Source: Synechococcus sp. HJ21-Hayes
GTDB taxonomy: Bacteria; Cyanobacteriota; Cyanobacteriia; PCC-6307; Cyanobiaceae
Assembly (NCBI RefSeq): GCF_024345835.1
Contig: NZ_JAGQBW010000003.1
Location: 1 to 64,000, forward strand
Reading direction: 5' to 3'
Length of the DNA: 64,000 bases
Positions 32,442 to 41,659 of this stretch are shown here, one piece after another. Positions within the stretch are counted from its first letter, which is position 1, and each line of letters begins with the position of its first letter. The notes beneath the pieces were generated by a model. It was not told the origin of the DNA and did no database searches. It saw only the letters and a list, made by a program, of their open reading frames with translations. Position numbers and translations under genes: made by a program.

Positions 32442-33317
32442 TTAGACGTTATGGGCGGGGTTGGCTTCCCAGTTACGCCCCCACACCTGCAATCCGTTGA
32501 TCAGCAGCAGGCTGACTAGCGAGAACAGCAGCATCACCATGCCGATCACCGTGGCGGAGGCGAAGTCGTATTCCTCCAGCTTCTGGATGATCAAGGTGGG
32601 AGTGATCAGGTCTTTGAATGGAACGTTGGAGGAGATCATCACCACTGAGCCGTATTCACCCACGGCACGGCTGTAGCCCTGGGCTACACCAGAGAGGATG
32701 GCCGGCATCAGCTGGGGCAGCACCACCTTCAGTAGCGTTTGGCGAGGGCTAGCTCCGAGGCACCAGGCGGCCTCCTCCTGATCACGCTCCAGGGCTTCCA
32801 GCACCGGCTCCACGCTGCGCACCACGAATGGCAGTGAAATGAACACCATGGCAATCGCCACCCCCAGCCAGGTGAACGACACTTTGAGGCCAAAGAGCGC
32901 ATTCAGCGGAGCTCCGAGCCAGCCGTTGGTGCTGTAGATCGCTGCCAGTGCCAGGCCCGCCACCGCTGTGGGTAAGGCAAAGGGCAGGTCGATGAGGGAA
33001 TCCAACAAGCGCCGGCCCGGAAATGAACACCGCACAAGCGCCCAGGCGATCACGAGCCCGAAGATTCCGTTGAGCAGCGCTGCCAGCAGCGCCAAGCCGA
33101 AGCTGATTCGGTAGGTGGCCAAGGCCTCCGGCGTGGTAGCCAGCTCCCAGAACTGGCTAGGTCCTACGGCGGCGGCTTTCAGGGCCATGGTCCCCAGGGG
33201 CAGGAACAGCACCAGGGCCAGATAGAGCCACGTGATCCGCCATGACCAGCTCATCTGCAGCCAGCCCGGCCAGGTGAAGCCCCGGCGGCGAGCCGGGATT
33301 GCAGGTGCCATGAGCAT
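32442..33317 (-). CDS. cysT: Sulfate ABC transporter permease CysT
   Basis: The 291-residue protein has six membrane segments and the EAA loop EEAAWCLGASPRQTLLKVVLP. GYSRAVGEYGSVVMISSNVP and PTLIIQKLEEYDFASATVIG are CysT-type motifs. It pairs with CysW. ATG 33317 is used; a second ATG two codons later is possible. The start lies 19 bp from a shared putative sulfur-regulon motif in the divergent region with cysA. Confidence 0.93.
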   Translation of the reverse strand: MLMAPAIPARRRGFTWPGWLQMSWSWRITWLYLALVLFLPLGTMALKAAAVGPSQFWELATTPEALATYRISFGLALLAALLNGIFGLVIAWALVRCSFPGRRLLDSLIDLPFALPTAVAGLALAAIYSTNGWLGAPLNALFGLKVSFTWLGVAIAMVFISLPFVVRSVEPVLEALERDQEEAAWCLGASPRQTLLKVVLPQLMPAILSGVAQGYSRAVGEYGSVVMISSNVPFKDLITPTLIIQKLEEYDFASATVIGMVMLLFSLVSLLLINGLQVWGRNWEANPAHNV

Positions 33318-33335
33318 GGTCGGCGAGATGGGCGG

Positions 33336-33355
33336 ACCGTATCACCGCTTGCGGT
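33336..33355. promoter_or_regulatory. Putative control site between cysT and cysA
   Basis: The divergent region contains ACCGTATCACCG (33336-33347) overlapping a perfect dyad ACCGC-TT-GCGGT (33344-33355). A related ACCGT-N3-ACCG sequence precedes the second sulfate-binding-protein gene at 36471 and a variant lies at 35311 before the first. A Crp/Fnr-type regulator gene is in the same cluster. Binding is inference. Confidence 0.4.
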
Positions 33356-33428
33356 CTCATTCAACGGTAGGCCGGTGGGGAAAGGGACAATGCTTTAGGC
33401 TTTCGGTGTTGCTTCCTTGGCTGTCGTC

Positions 33429-34436
33429 ATGGGTATCCGGGTTGCCGGTGTGAGCAAGGAGTTCGGCTCCTTCAAGGCCGTTGACGAAGTCAGCCTTGAT
33501 GTGGAGACGGGCTCCCTGGTGGCGTTGCTGGGGCCTTCCGGTTCTGGCAAAAGCACCCTGTTGCGCCTGATTGCTGGCCTTGAGGAGGCCGATGCGGGCC
33601 GCATTTGGATTACTGGTGAAGAGGCCACCTCCCGCTCGGTTCAGGAGCGCCAGGTGGGTTTTGTGTTCCAGCATTTCGCCCTGTTCAAGCACCGCACCGT
33701 GCGCCAGAACGTGGGCTTTGGGTTGGAGCTGCGTGGCTGGAAGCATGAGGCCATTCGCCGGCGCGTTGATGAACTCTTGGAGCTGGTGCAATTGCAGGGC
33801 TTCGGCAACCGCTATCCCTCCCAGCTCTCTGGCGGGCAGCGCCAGCGTGTGGCCCTAGCCCGGGCATTGGCCGTGCAGCCGAGGGTGTTGTTGCTGGATG
33901 AACCGTTTAGCGCCCTCGATGCCAAGGTCCGCAAAGAATTGCGTGCTTGGCTGCGCAACCTTCACGATGAGATGCACGTCACCACCGTGATCGTGACCCA
34001 TGATCAGGAGGAGGCCATGGAGGTGGCCGACCGAATTGTGGTGATGAACCACGGCAAGATCGAGCAGATCGGCACACCGGCTGAGATTTATGACCAGCCA
34101 GCGAGCCCTTTCGTGATGAGTTTTGTGGGGGCCGTGAATGTCCTGCCCTCCCATGTGCCCCTTGCGGCCAACAGTCAAACGCAGGGGGATGTGTTCATCA
34201 GACCCCACGATCTGGAACTGCATCGCCATCCCCAGGACGGCAGCGTACCTGCTGTGTTGCGTCGCCTCACCCACATGGGCCGCGACATTCAGGCCGAACT
34301 CATCCTCGCCAGCGGTGAGGTGCTGATGGCTCAGCTGCCTCGGGAACGGGTTGATTACCGAGCCCTGAAAGCTGGTGATGAGCTCCATATCACCAGCCGT
34401 GAGGCTCGTACTTTTGTGCCGGACTTTGTGATCTGA
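33429..34436 (+). CDS. cysA: Sulfate ABC transporter ATP-binding protein CysA
   Basis: The 335-residue protein has Walker [11 protein letters not shown]-loop [11 protein letters not shown], signature [15 protein letters not shown], Walker [13 protein letters not shown] and H-loop VIVTHDQEE, then a C-terminal regulatory domain with [11 protein letters not shown]. It energises CysTW. ATG 33429 is preferred over an in-frame TTG at 33417 because it gives the standard [13 protein letters not shown] start. It is divergent from cysT, so the transporter is expressed from two promoters in one intergenic region. Confidence 0.95.
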   Translation: MGIRVAGVSKEFGSFKAVDEVSLDVETGSLVALLGPSGSGKSTLLRLIAGLEEADAGRIWITGEEATSRSVQERQVGFVFQHFALFKHRTVRQNVGFGLELRGWKHEAIRRRVDELLELVQLQGFGNRYPSQLSGGQRQRVALARALAVQPRVLLLDEPFSALDAKVRKELRAWLRNLHDEMHVTTVIVTHDQEEAMEVADRIVVMNHGKIEQIGTPAEIYDQPASPFVMSFVGAVNVLPSHVPLAANSQTQGDVFIRPHDLELHRHPQDGSVPAVLRRLTHMGRDIQAELILASGEVLMAQLPRERVDYRALKAGDELHITSREARTFVPDFVI

Positions 34437-34511
34437 GGCAGGACAGCCCACCCACATTGGGGCCATCGATGCAGGTGCACCGATGGCTTCTGCTTGATCG
34501 AGAGTGGGTGG

Positions 34512-35066
34512 TCAGGGCTGACTTGGAATCAGCAGATCGCTATCGCTCACACTGATCAAACGCCCTTCCAGGCGAAACCGGCTGAGTAGCTTCGTCACCG
34601 TCACGCGGGTGAGCCCGCAGAGATCGGCCAAGGCGCGGTGGGTGAGGTTCAGTTCACTCAGCGATAGCCGGCATCCATGGCTGTTCACCTGTCCGAAGGA
34701 ACGGCCAATCCAGCTCAGTAGCGCCAGGAGCCGCTGTTCACCGGAGCGAATGCGGTGAATGGTATGAAGTTCCGCAAGCATCTGCCGCTCCCTGCGCAGG
34801 TAGCGGCGTTCATCCTCTCCCGATAACACAAGGTGCTCCACCACAACAGTGGTGAGGCATTGCAATTCAACAGGTTCCAGAGCTGGATGTTCCGAGCTGA
34901 TTACATCACCGGGGCCCCAGAGCCCAAGGGTGATGCTCTCGCCGTCGAGGTCCCAGGTGGTTGTGCGGACATAGCCCTCATGTAGACGCCAGCTCATGCC
35001 CTCTGGGAGGGCGTCCTGGGGGTGAAGCGTCAGGCGCAAGGGTCGTTTCAGCAGAGAAGCGGTCAT
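34512..35066 (-). CDS. Crp/Fnr-family regulator, CysR-like
   Basis: From ATG 35066 (MTASLLKRPLRLTLHPQ) the 184-residue protein has a short, reduced cyclic-nucleotide-like beta domain (WGPGDVISSEHPALE) without a clear ligand-binding loop, a long helix (LRRERQMLAELHTIHRIRS) and a winged-helix domain with NLTHRALADLCGLTRVTVTKL. Synechococcus CysR is a Crp-family activator of sulfate-uptake genes located within its cys cluster; the position here between cysA and sbp genes fits. It is divergent from the first sulfate-binding protein. Identity as CysR is inference. Confidence 0.8.
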   Translation of the reverse strand: MTASLLKRPLRLTLHPQDALPEGMSWRLHEGYVRTTTWDLDGESITLGLWGPGDVISSEHPALEPVELQCLTTVVVEHLVLSGEDERRYLRRERQMLAELHTIHRIRSGEQRLLALLSWIGRSFGQVNSHGCRLSLSELNLTHRALADLCGLTRVTVTKLLSRFRLEGRLISVSDSDLLIPSQP

Positions 35067-35321
35067 GGCGTCGCAGGGTGAAGGGGCGGTGCGTTCGTGG
35101 CAGATGGAACGTGGAACCACGGCATTCGCAGGCAACAGGCCATGGGGGGCGAGCAACGGCCTTTAGTATGCGATATCCCAATGGGCTTACCGGTATTTCT
35201 GGGCACATCCAGGTCCGTGCAGCGTCGTCACGCGGACGTTGATCGGCTGCCCTTGTGTTTTGAGGCACGTCGTCCAGGCGAGGGTGCCCGATACCTTCCT
35301 TTCGTTCCCGATCGTAAAACC

Positions 35322-36383
35322 GTGGATAGCTTCTCCTCGCGGCGGCGCGCGCTCCGTCGCCAGTTACTGCTCACCGGTTTGGCCGCGTTGCCCCTGGCTG
35401 CAACGGTCTCGGTCACCCTGGGCTCGTCGTTGGTTCAAGCTCAGCAACCGGCCAAGCCCCAGACGCTCACTGTGGTGTCTTATGCCGTGACCAAAACCGC
35501 TTACGACCAGATCTTCAAGCTTTTTGCCGCGGATTGGAAGAAGAAGACCGGTCAGGTGGTGAGCTTCAAGGGTAGCTACGGCGGCTCAGGCTCCCAGACA
35601 CGAGCTGTGATTGACGGTTTGGAGGCTGACGTGGTCAGCCTGGCGATGGCTGCAGACGTGAGCAAGATTCAGCAGGCTGGTCTCATCAATCCTGGCTGGG
35701 AGCGCGAGAACCCCTATGGCTCCACGCCGATCAACTCCACCGTGGCGGTGTTCGTGCGGCCGGGCAATCCCAAGAAGATCAATGGTTGGAAAGACCTCGA
35801 CAACAAAGATGTCGATGTGGTGCTCGCCAATCCGAAAACTTCAGGGGGTGCCCGTTGGAACTTCCTGGCCCTCTGGGGTGCCATCACCCGCACAGGCGGT
35901 ACGGAGGCCCAGGCCCGCAGCTTCATCACCGGTGTCTACAAGAACGCAGACGTGCTACCGAAGGATGCCCGGGAAGCCACCGATGCCTTCGTCAAACGCC
36001 GCCAGGGAGATGTGCTTTTGAACTGGGAAACAGAGGCAATTCTGGCGAGGCGCAAAGGGGAATGGACGACGCCCTACCAGTTGTTCAGCCCCAACGTGCT
36101 CACAGAGCAGCCTGTCGCCGTGGTGGACAAGGTGGTGGATCGCAGGGGCAGCCGCAAGGTGGCGGAAGCCTTCGTGCGCTTCCTCTACACGCCTGCCGCG
36201 CAGAAGGTGTTTGCTGACAACGGTTTCCGGCCCACCACGCCGGAGGGCAAGGCCTATGCGAAGGGGAAATTCCAGGACGTGAGTTTCTTCAAGGTGGGCG
36301 ACTTCGGTGGTTGGGCTGGAGTGGAGCGGAAGTTCTTCGGCAAGGGTGGGGTCTGGGATCAAATCTTTGCCAAGACCCGCTGA
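35322..36383 (+). CDS. sbpA: Sulfate-binding periplasmic protein, copy 1
   Basis: The 353-residue protein has a basic start (SSRRRALRRQLLL), a signal peptide ending near LVQA-QQ and a type 2 periplasmic-binding domain with LTVVSYAVTKTAYDQIF, FKGSYGGSGSQTRAVIDG, NPKTSGGARWNFLALWG and DVLLNWETEAIL, the segments that bind sulfate. I place the start at GTG 35322; upstream in-frame ATGs would give an unlikely leader. The product delivers sulfate to CysTWA. A strong terminator separates it from a second copy. Confidence 0.9.
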   Translation: MDSFSSRRRALRRQLLLTGLAALPLAATVSVTLGSSLVQAQQPAKPQTLTVVSYAVTKTAYDQIFKLFAADWKKKTGQVVSFKGSYGGSGSQTRAVIDGLEADVVSLAMAADVSKIQQAGLINPGWERENPYGSTPINSTVAVFVRPGNPKKINGWKDLDNKDVDVVLANPKTSGGARWNFLALWGAITRTGGTEAQARSFITGVYKNADVLPKDAREATDAFVKRRQGDVLLNWETEAILARRKGEWTTPYQLFSPNVLTEQPVAVVDKVVDRRGSRKVAEAFVRFLYTPAAQKVFADNGFRPTTPEGKAYAKGKFQDVSFFKVGDFGGWAGVERKFFGKGGVWDQIFAKTR

Positions 36384-36416
36384 TCCAAGAGCCTGACAGC
36401 GCGGCCTGCACCCATT

Positions 36417-36441
36417 GCCCCGGCGTCCAGCCGGGGCTTTT
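36417..36441 (+). terminator. Rho-independent terminator after the first sulfate-binding gene
   Basis: A perfect 8-bp GC-rich stem (36417-36424 with 36430-36437, loop GTCCA) is followed by TTTT. It separates the two tandem binding-protein genes, so the second needs its own promoter. Confidence 0.85.
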
Positions 36442-36470
36442 CCCCTGGAGTCAAACGCTGCAATTTGCCG

Positions 36471-36491
36471 ACCGTCTAACCGTGGTAATTT
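36471..36491 (+). promoter_or_regulatory. Putative promoter/operator of the second sulfate-binding gene
   Basis: ACCGTCTAACCGTGG (36471-36485) is followed directly by a -10-like TAATTT (36486-36491), 26 bp before the GTG start. The ACCGT-N3-ACCG motif resembles those at 33336 and 35311 in the same cluster. Confidence 0.45.
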
Positions 36492-36517
36492 TGAGGTCTT
36501 GTTGTCGATCGGTTTAC

Positions 36518-37561
36518 GTGGCAATCACCTCGTCTCGGTTGCGCCCACTTCTGTTGGCCCTGGGCGGCTCGCTCCTGTTGGTGTCCTGCGGTTACTCCAA
36601 GGCCCCCTCCGCTAAGGATGGTGCCGGTGGGCAGCAGGAATTGCTGGTCGTCAGCTACGCCGTGACCAAGGGGGCTTACGACCGCCTTCTCCCTAAGTTC
36701 GTGGCCGACTGGAAAGCCAAGACCGGGCAGGAGCTCAAGATCCGCACGAGCTACGGCGGATCGGGCACCCAGACCCGCGCCATCATTGATGGCCTGGATG
36801 CTGATGTGGCCACCCTGGCACTCTCGGCAGATGTGCTCAAGCTGCAGAAGGCCGGTCTGATTCAGCCCGGTTGGGAGAAGGAGCTGCCTAGCGAAAGCAT
36901 CATCACCAACTCAGCGGTGGCCTTCCTGACCCGGCCTGGCAACCCCAAGGGAATTCGCACCTGGAACGATCTGGTCAAGCCCGGCGTCACGGTGGTGACG
37001 GCCAACCCCAAGACCTCTGGCGGCGCTCGTTGGAACTTCCTGGGGCTCTGGGGCTCGGTCAGCCAGGCTGGTGGCAGCCAGCAGCAGGCTGAGGATTACG
37101 TCACCAAGGTGTACCAAAACGTCGAGAACCTGCCCAAGGATGCCCGTGAGGCCTCCGATGTCTTCCTGAAGCGGGATCAGGGTGACGTGTTGCTGAACTA
37201 CGAAAATGAAGCCATCCTGGCCACCAAAACCGGTGATCTCAAGGCGCCCTTTGTGGTGCCGGAGGTGAACATCCGCATCGAAGGCCCCGTTGCCGTGGTG
37301 GATAAGGTGGTGGATCGCAAGGGCACCCGCAAGGCTGCTGAGGCCCTTGCTGCTTATCTCTTCACCGATGAGGCCCAGCAGATTTTCGCCGATGAGGGTT
37401 TCCGCCCCACCAATCCCACCGTGTGGGAACGGGTAAAGACGCGATTTGCGCCTGTGAAGCAGTTTTTCTCCGTGAATGATTTCGGCGGCTGGACCCAAGT
37501 GAATAAGGAGTTCTTCGACAACGGCGGCCTCTGGGACCGCTTGTTTGCCAAGTCGCGCTGA
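36518..37561 (+). CDS. Sulfate-binding lipoprotein, copy 2
   Basis: The 347-residue protein is a paralogue of the upstream gene (SYAVTKGAYDRLLPKF, TSYGGSGTQTRAIIDG, NPKTSGGARWNFLGLWG, VFLKRDQGDVLLNYENEAIL), but its leader ends LLLVSC-GYS, a lipobox, so it is membrane-tethered rather than free. The GTG at 36518 gives a short basic n-region. It probably also serves CysTWA, perhaps with different affinity for sulfate or thiosulfate. The next gene starts 5 bp after its stop. Confidence 0.9.
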   Translation: MAITSSRLRPLLLALGGSLLLVSCGYSKAPSAKDGAGGQQELLVVSYAVTKGAYDRLLPKFVADWKAKTGQELKIRTSYGGSGTQTRAIIDGLDADVATLALSADVLKLQKAGLIQPGWEKELPSESIITNSAVAFLTRPGNPKGIRTWNDLVKPGVTVVTANPKTSGGARWNFLGLWGSVSQAGGSQQQAEDYVTKVYQNVENLPKDAREASDVFLKRDQGDVLLNYENEAILATKTGDLKAPFVVPEVNIRIEGPVAVVDKVVDRKGTRKAAEALAAYLFTDEAQQIFADEGFRPTNPTVWERVKTRFAPVKQFFSVNDFGGWTQVNKEFFDNGGLWDRLFAKSR

Positions 37562-37566
37562 TCCGG

Positions 37567-38391
37567 ATGTGTGAACTGCTGGCCCTCAATGCCAACACTC
37601 CCACCGACATGGGGTTCTCCTTTCGCGGGCTGAGCCGTCGCGGCGGTGCCAGCGGCGAACATGCCGATGGCTGGGGGTTGGCCAGTTTCACTCCCGATGG
37701 CTCCGGGCTCAATTTGATTCGGGAGGACGCTCCTGCCGCCTTTTCTGGCCTCGCCGATCAGTTGGCGGACCGTTCGCCCAAGTCGCTGGTGAGCATCGCC
37801 CACATCCGCAAGGCCACCCAGGGATCGGTGGCTCTGGAGAACTGCCACCCCTTTGCCCGCAGCTGGCAGGGGCAAACCTGGGTGTTCGCCCACAACGGCA
37901 ACCTCAGTGGAGATATCCCCGTGGGGGATCTCTACCGCCCGTTCGGCTCTACCGACAGCGAGGCTGCCTTTTGCTGGCTCCTCGAGCAGCTCGATCAATC
38001 CGGTGTGGATCCTCTCGATGGGCTGTTGCTGTTTGAGCAGCTGCACCGCTGCGCTGCCGAGCTGGCCGAACGGGGCACCTTCAATGCCTTGATCAGCAAT
38101 GGCCAATGGCTCTTTGCCACCGCCACCAGCCGCTTGCACTGGCTGACGCGCCGGGCCCCCTTTCACAGCGCCACCCTGGTGGATCCCCCGCTGCAGGTGG
38201 ATTTCTCTGTGCTCACCACGGCCAACGATGTGGTGACTATCCTCAGCACCGAGCCCCTCACCACCGACGAGTACTGGCAGCCCTTTCTCGCCGGTGAATC
38301 CCTGTTCTTCTGCGCCGGTGCGCTGCAGCAGCGCCGTCGCCATGGTGTGCGCCCGGCTCCCATGGAAGCGGTGGCCGTGCCCGGCGAATGA
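37567..38391 (+). CDS. Class II glutamine amidotransferase family protein (YafJ-like)
   Basis: The 274-residue protein begins MCELLALNANTPTDMGFSF; Cys2, after Met removal, is the N-terminal nucleophile of class II amidotransferases. Other family landmarks are HADGWGLASF, SIAHIRKATQGS, NCHPFARSWQG and FAHNGNLSG. It is a stand-alone glutaminase-type domain like YafJ/EgtC-related proteins; the acceptor is unknown. It is tightly packed between the sbp gene and chrA, overlapping the latter by 4 bp. Confidence 0.9.
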   Translation: MCELLALNANTPTDMGFSFRGLSRRGGASGEHADGWGLASFTPDGSGLNLIREDAPAAFSGLADQLADRSPKSLVSIAHIRKATQGSVALENCHPFARSWQGQTWVFAHNGNLSGDIPVGDLYRPFGSTDSEAAFCWLLEQLDQSGVDPLDGLLLFEQLHRCAAELAERGTFNALISNGQWLFATATSRLHWLTRRAPFHSATLVDPPLQVDFSVLTTANDVVTILSTEPLTTDEYWQPFLAGESLFFCAGALQQRRRHGVRPAPMEAVAVPGE

Positions 38392-39722
38392 TGGAGCCTG
38401 TCAGCCTCGCCGATGCCTCCCGTTTTTGGCTTCAGCTGGGGCTGGTGAGCTTCGGTGGGCCTGCAGGCCAGATCGCCCTGCTCCACCGTGAGCTCGTGGA
38501 GCGGCGGCGCTGGCTCTCGGAGCAGCGCTACCTACATGCCCTCAATTACTGCATGTTGCTGCCGGGTCCTGAGGCCATGCAGCTAGCCACCTATCTCGGC
38601 TGGCTGATGCACGGTGTGCCCGGAGGGCTGATCGCCGGTGCTCTTTTTGTGCTGCCCTCGGTGTTCGTGCTCACCGCACTGGCCTTCATCTATGCCCTCT
38701 GGGGGCAGCTGCCGCTCCTTGTCTCCGTGTTTGCGGTGCTGAAGCCCGCGGTTTTGGCCATTGTGGTGATGGCGGCATGGCGAATCGGCAGTCGCACCCT
38801 TCGCACTCCCCTGCTGGTGGGGCTGGCGATCACGGGGTTCCTATCCCTCACCCTGCTCAAGCTGCCCTATCCGCTGCTGGTGCTCACCGCTGGTTTGATC
38901 GGCGTGTTAGCCGCCCGTTGGCGACCCTCCTTGCTGCTGGCGATCAAGTCCCACGGAACCGGATCGAACACCGCTCGGCAGGATCAGCCTCGCCCCCTTC
39001 ATGACGACGACTCCGAAACCCCGAACCATGCCCGCTTCTCAAAACGGCGGCTGGCGGTGACGCTGCTGGTCTGGGCCTTGGCGACGCTCTTGCCCCTGGC
39101 CGCACTGGCGAGTTTTGGCGGTTGGAACGGCATCCTGGCGGTGATGGGCCGCTTTTTCACGCGCGTCGCGCTGCTCAGCTTTGGTGGGGCTTACGCGGTG
39201 CTGCCCTACGTGGCCCAAGGGGCGGTGGAGCAGTTCCAATGGCTCTCGGCCTCCCAGATGCTCGATGGCCTGGCCCTGGGAGAAACCACTCCTGGCCCGC
39301 TGATCATGGTGGTGGCCTTTGTGGGCTTCATGGGCGGCTGGAACCAGGGCCTCGGCGCTGGCGTCGGCAACTGGCCCCTAGCCATTGCAGCGACACTGGT
39401 GACGGTCTGGTTCACGTTCCTACCGTCGTTCGGGTTCATCCTGGCCGGGGCTCCGCTGGTGGAAGCCAGTCGCGGCGATCTGCGCTTTGGCGCACCGCTG
39501 AGTGCCATCACCGCTGTGGTGGTGGGTGTGATCGCCAGCCTGGCGGTGTTCTTCGCTGGGCCGGTGCTCTGGCCCTCCGGTGTCTTCAATCCCGCCGCAG
39601 CCCTGGTGGTGGCCCTGGCGCTCTGGGCCCAGCTGCGGCTGGGCTGGAGCGTGCTCCAGGTGATCGGCGGCGCTGCTGCCGTTGGTGCGCTCCTGGCCCT
39701 GCTCACTCCGCTGCTGGGCTAA
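38388..39722 (+). CDS. chrA: Chromate transporter ChrA family protein
   Basis: The 444-residue membrane protein has two homologous halves, each starting with a CHR motif: FWLQLGLVSFGGPAGQIALL with LLPGPEAMQLATYLGWL in the first, and ALLSFGGAYAVLPYV with GLALGETTPGPLIMVVAFVG in the second. ChrA proteins export chromate and resemble sulfate carriers in substrate. The start overlaps the amidotransferase stop (ATGA), so they are translationally coupled, and the position next to sulfate uptake genes is consistent with oxyanion handling. Confidence 0.93.
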   Translation: MMEPVSLADASRFWLQLGLVSFGGPAGQIALLHRELVERRRWLSEQRYLHALNYCMLLPGPEAMQLATYLGWLMHGVPGGLIAGALFVLPSVFVLTALAFIYALWGQLPLLVSVFAVLKPAVLAIVVMAAWRIGSRTLRTPLLVGLAITGFLSLTLLKLPYPLLVLTAGLIGVLAARWRPSLLLAIKSHGTGSNTARQDQPRPLHDDDSETPNHARFSKRRLAVTLLVWALATLLPLAALASFGGWNGILAVMGRFFTRVALLSFGGAYAVLPYVAQGAVEQFQWLSASQMLDGLALGETTPGPLIMVVAFVGFMGGWNQGLGAGVGNWPLAIAATLVTVWFTFLPSFGFILAGAPLVEASRGDLRFGAPLSAITAVVVGVIASLAVFFAGPVLWPSGVFNPAAALVVALALWAQLRLGWSVLQVIGGAAAVGALLALLTPLLG

Positions 39723-39757
39723 CCCGCGGCTGGCGGCCCCCGGTGTGCCTCGCTTGA

Positions 39758-40234
39758 GTGGGTGGGCCAAGGCAGGTGCCTGCTGTGTTCGATCTCCCCC
39801 TGGCTGTGATCGCTGAGCCCCGGGATGGCTCGCCCGTGCTGGGTTTGGCCCGGGCGATTCAGCTGTCGGTGGCGCCGGTGTTCCTGCTCACTGGCATTTC
39901 CGCCCTTTTGGGGGTGTTGAGCACCCGGCTCACCCGCGTGCTCGACCGCGCCCGCCACCTCCAGAGCCAAACCCTGCCGACCAAGGGCGACGACCTCCAG
40001 GTGTTGAAACGCAGGATGCGGCTGCTCACCCGGGCGATCGAGAGTGTCACCGTGACCGGCGTGCTGGTGGCGGCCGTGGTGGCGGTCACCTTCGTGAGCG
40101 CTGTGGCGGTGGTGGACCTTGCCGCGATTGTGGTGCCCCTGTTTGTGCTGGCGATGCTCAGCCTGATCGGCGCCTTGCTGTTGCTGCTGCGCGATACCCA
40201 GATCGCCTCAGTGTTGATTGAGCGGCGGTTCTGA
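39758..40234 (+). CDS. DUF2721 membrane protein
   Basis: The 158-residue protein has a membrane segment with IQLSVAPVFLLTGISALLGV, then the charged stretch STRLTRVLDRARHLQ and two further segments near 100-145. This order is the DUF2721 pattern, function unknown, common in cyanobacteria. A GTG at 39776 may be the true start. It converges on the DCC gene with a 27-bp overlap. Confidence 0.85.
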   Translation: MGGPRQVPAVFDLPLAVIAEPRDGSPVLGLARAIQLSVAPVFLLTGISALLGVLSTRLTRVLDRARHLQSQTLPTKGDDLQVLKRRMRLLTRAIESVTVTGVLVAAVVAVTFVSAVAVVDLAAIVVPLFVLAMLSLIGALLLLLRDTQIASVLIERRF

Positions 40235-40627
40235 ACGGCAGGCGCAGAGCGTGTCGAGGTCCGGGCGGCGGGTGAGGGCCAGGCGCCAGTGGGCCCAGAG
40301 GCCGTAGAGCCAGCCCGCCAGGGTCCCCACCAGGGGCCAGGTGGTGGGCGCATAGAGCCAGCCCAGGCCGATCAGCTCATAGGCAGCCCGGAACACGGCC
40401 AGGTCCTGGAGCACCGTGCCATCGGCACCCAGGGCATGGATTCGTCCCATGGCCTCGCGGTAGCTCACCCCGCCATGGTCCGATGGGTTGTAGGAGGCTG
40501 CATCAATGTCCACGAAGGCGAGTCTGGGGGCCTCGGGGTGCAGCGCCAGGTCGCGCCGCTGCAGGAATTTCACCTCGCGCAGGCAGAGCGGACAGCCCCC
40601 GTCGTAAAGCAGGGTGAGAGCGGCCAC
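40208..40627 (-). CDS. DCC-family (DUF393) thiol-disulfide oxidoreductase-like protein
   Basis: From GTG 40627 the 139-residue protein starts VAALTLLYDGGCPLCLREV; D-G-x-C-x-x-C is the DCC-family motif. RLAFVDIDAASYNPSDHG and YREAMGRIHALGADG follow, then a membrane-like region (TTWPLVGTLAGWLYGLW). Members have a thioredoxin-like fold and probable redox function. Its start is 3 bp from the stop of the upstream small exported protein, so the pair is one operon. The longer frame upstream is the shadow of that gene. Confidence 0.88.
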   Translation of the reverse strand: MAALTLLYDGGCPLCLREVKFLQRRDLALHPEAPRLAFVDIDAASYNPSDHGGVSYREAMGRIHALGADGTVLQDLAVFRAAYELIGLGWLYAPTTWPLVGTLAGWLYGLWAHWRLALTRRPDLDTLCACRSEPPLNQH

Positions 40628-40629
40628 GG

Positions 40630-40881
40630 TTATTTCTTCCGGCAGTATTCGCCGCCCACGTTCATCCAGCCGGAGGGGCAGGCCTGGCCATTGGTGGGTT
40701 GCACCGTGTACTGCATCAACCCGAAGGTGCTGCATTTGCCGTTCAAGGTGTCCACATAACCCATGGGGCAAATGTTTCCCAGCTTTGGCACCACCCGTTG
40801 GGCTTGGACAGGGGCGATCGAACCCGCCAGCACCAGCAAAGCGCTGAGGCTGAGCAGGGCCTTGGTGCGCAGAGGGGTCAT
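40630..40881 (-). CDS. Small exported protein with Cys-Pro motifs
   Basis: From ATG 40881 the 83-residue product has a signal peptide (MTPLRTKALLSLSALLVLAG and SIAPVQA-QR) and two short Cys units, ICPMGYVDTLNGKC and ACPSGWMNVGGEYC. The CPxG-(Y/W)...(Y/K)C pattern is the same as in the three-repeat protein at 2056-2379, so these are members of one small secreted family. It is followed by the DCC oxidoreductase gene, which suggests disulfide handling. Function is unknown. Confidence 0.7.
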   Translation of the reverse strand: MTPLRTKALLSLSALLVLAGSIAPVQAQRVVPKLGNICPMGYVDTLNGKCSTFGLMQYTVQPTNGQACPSGWMNVGGEYCRKK

Positions 40882-41165
40882 GGCGCTGTGGACTTCTGCC
40901 TGCAAGCCTAATGTCCCGTCCCGGAGACTTGCGTGCAAACTCGCTGGAGCTTCTCCAGGATTGAATCCGCCGTGGCGGACCAGTTGAACGGCGCCTTCGC
41001 CTTGTTGTAGGCGGCTACGAACTACTCGTGGCTTCCTGAAATAGTGCAGGCCAACTGCGCTGCAGTGGATCCGAGTAACTTTTGGCGGTAAAATATTCTT
41101 AAACGGGCGCAATTGCGCCCAAAAGCCGCCCAGAGTTTTCCACGTGTATCAGGGCTGACTGAATG

Positions 41166-41655
41166 TCATCTCATCGAGTTCCTGCAGTGCTGGGCGCCGA
41201 CCCAGCCGAGCGTCCGGCCGATGTCATGCGCCACTGCCATCAGACCAGCCCGGATTGAGCGAAAGCCGTTGCAGCGCAACAGGTTGAGGGCCAAGGTGCG
41301 CAGCAGGGCCAGCACCTGAACACCATTCCGTTGGCTGTAGCGGTGGGCGTCCTCACCGAGTTGGGTGTCGCGGGGCCAATGCCACTGACGCCATCCGCGA
41401 GCGCTGGGTGGGTGCCAGCTGGATCGTTGAGCTGGTCAGCACCGGGGAAGTGCCTGTGGCCGCGGAACTGGGAGAGGATCTGCTGATACAGCCGGCGCTG
41501 GTTGTTTTTGACCGTCAGGAGCAAGTCGGCGCCCTGCTCTGTGGCGAGCTGAACAACGCGGCCGAGGTGTGCAGGGCATCTGTCTGGATCAGCACCCCCT
41601 CGAGTTCCATCGTGCTCAACAGGGCTTTCAGAGCCGCGCGCTCGTGGGAGTCGCC
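41166..41655 (-). pseudogene. ISAs1-family transposase remnant
   Basis: Frames read in order ELEGVLIQTDALHTSAALF, LLTVKNNQRRLYQQILSQF, then WHWPRDTQLGEDAHRYSQRN, LALLRTLALNLLRCNGFRS and IRAGLMAVAHDIGRTLGWV before TGA at 41166. WHW-RDTQLGEDAHRY and the FRSIRAG ending are family hallmarks. The N-terminal third is absent and there is at least one frameshift. It abuts the broken BrxE-like gene, which it may have interrupted. Confidence 0.78.
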
Positions 41656-41659
41656 GGTG

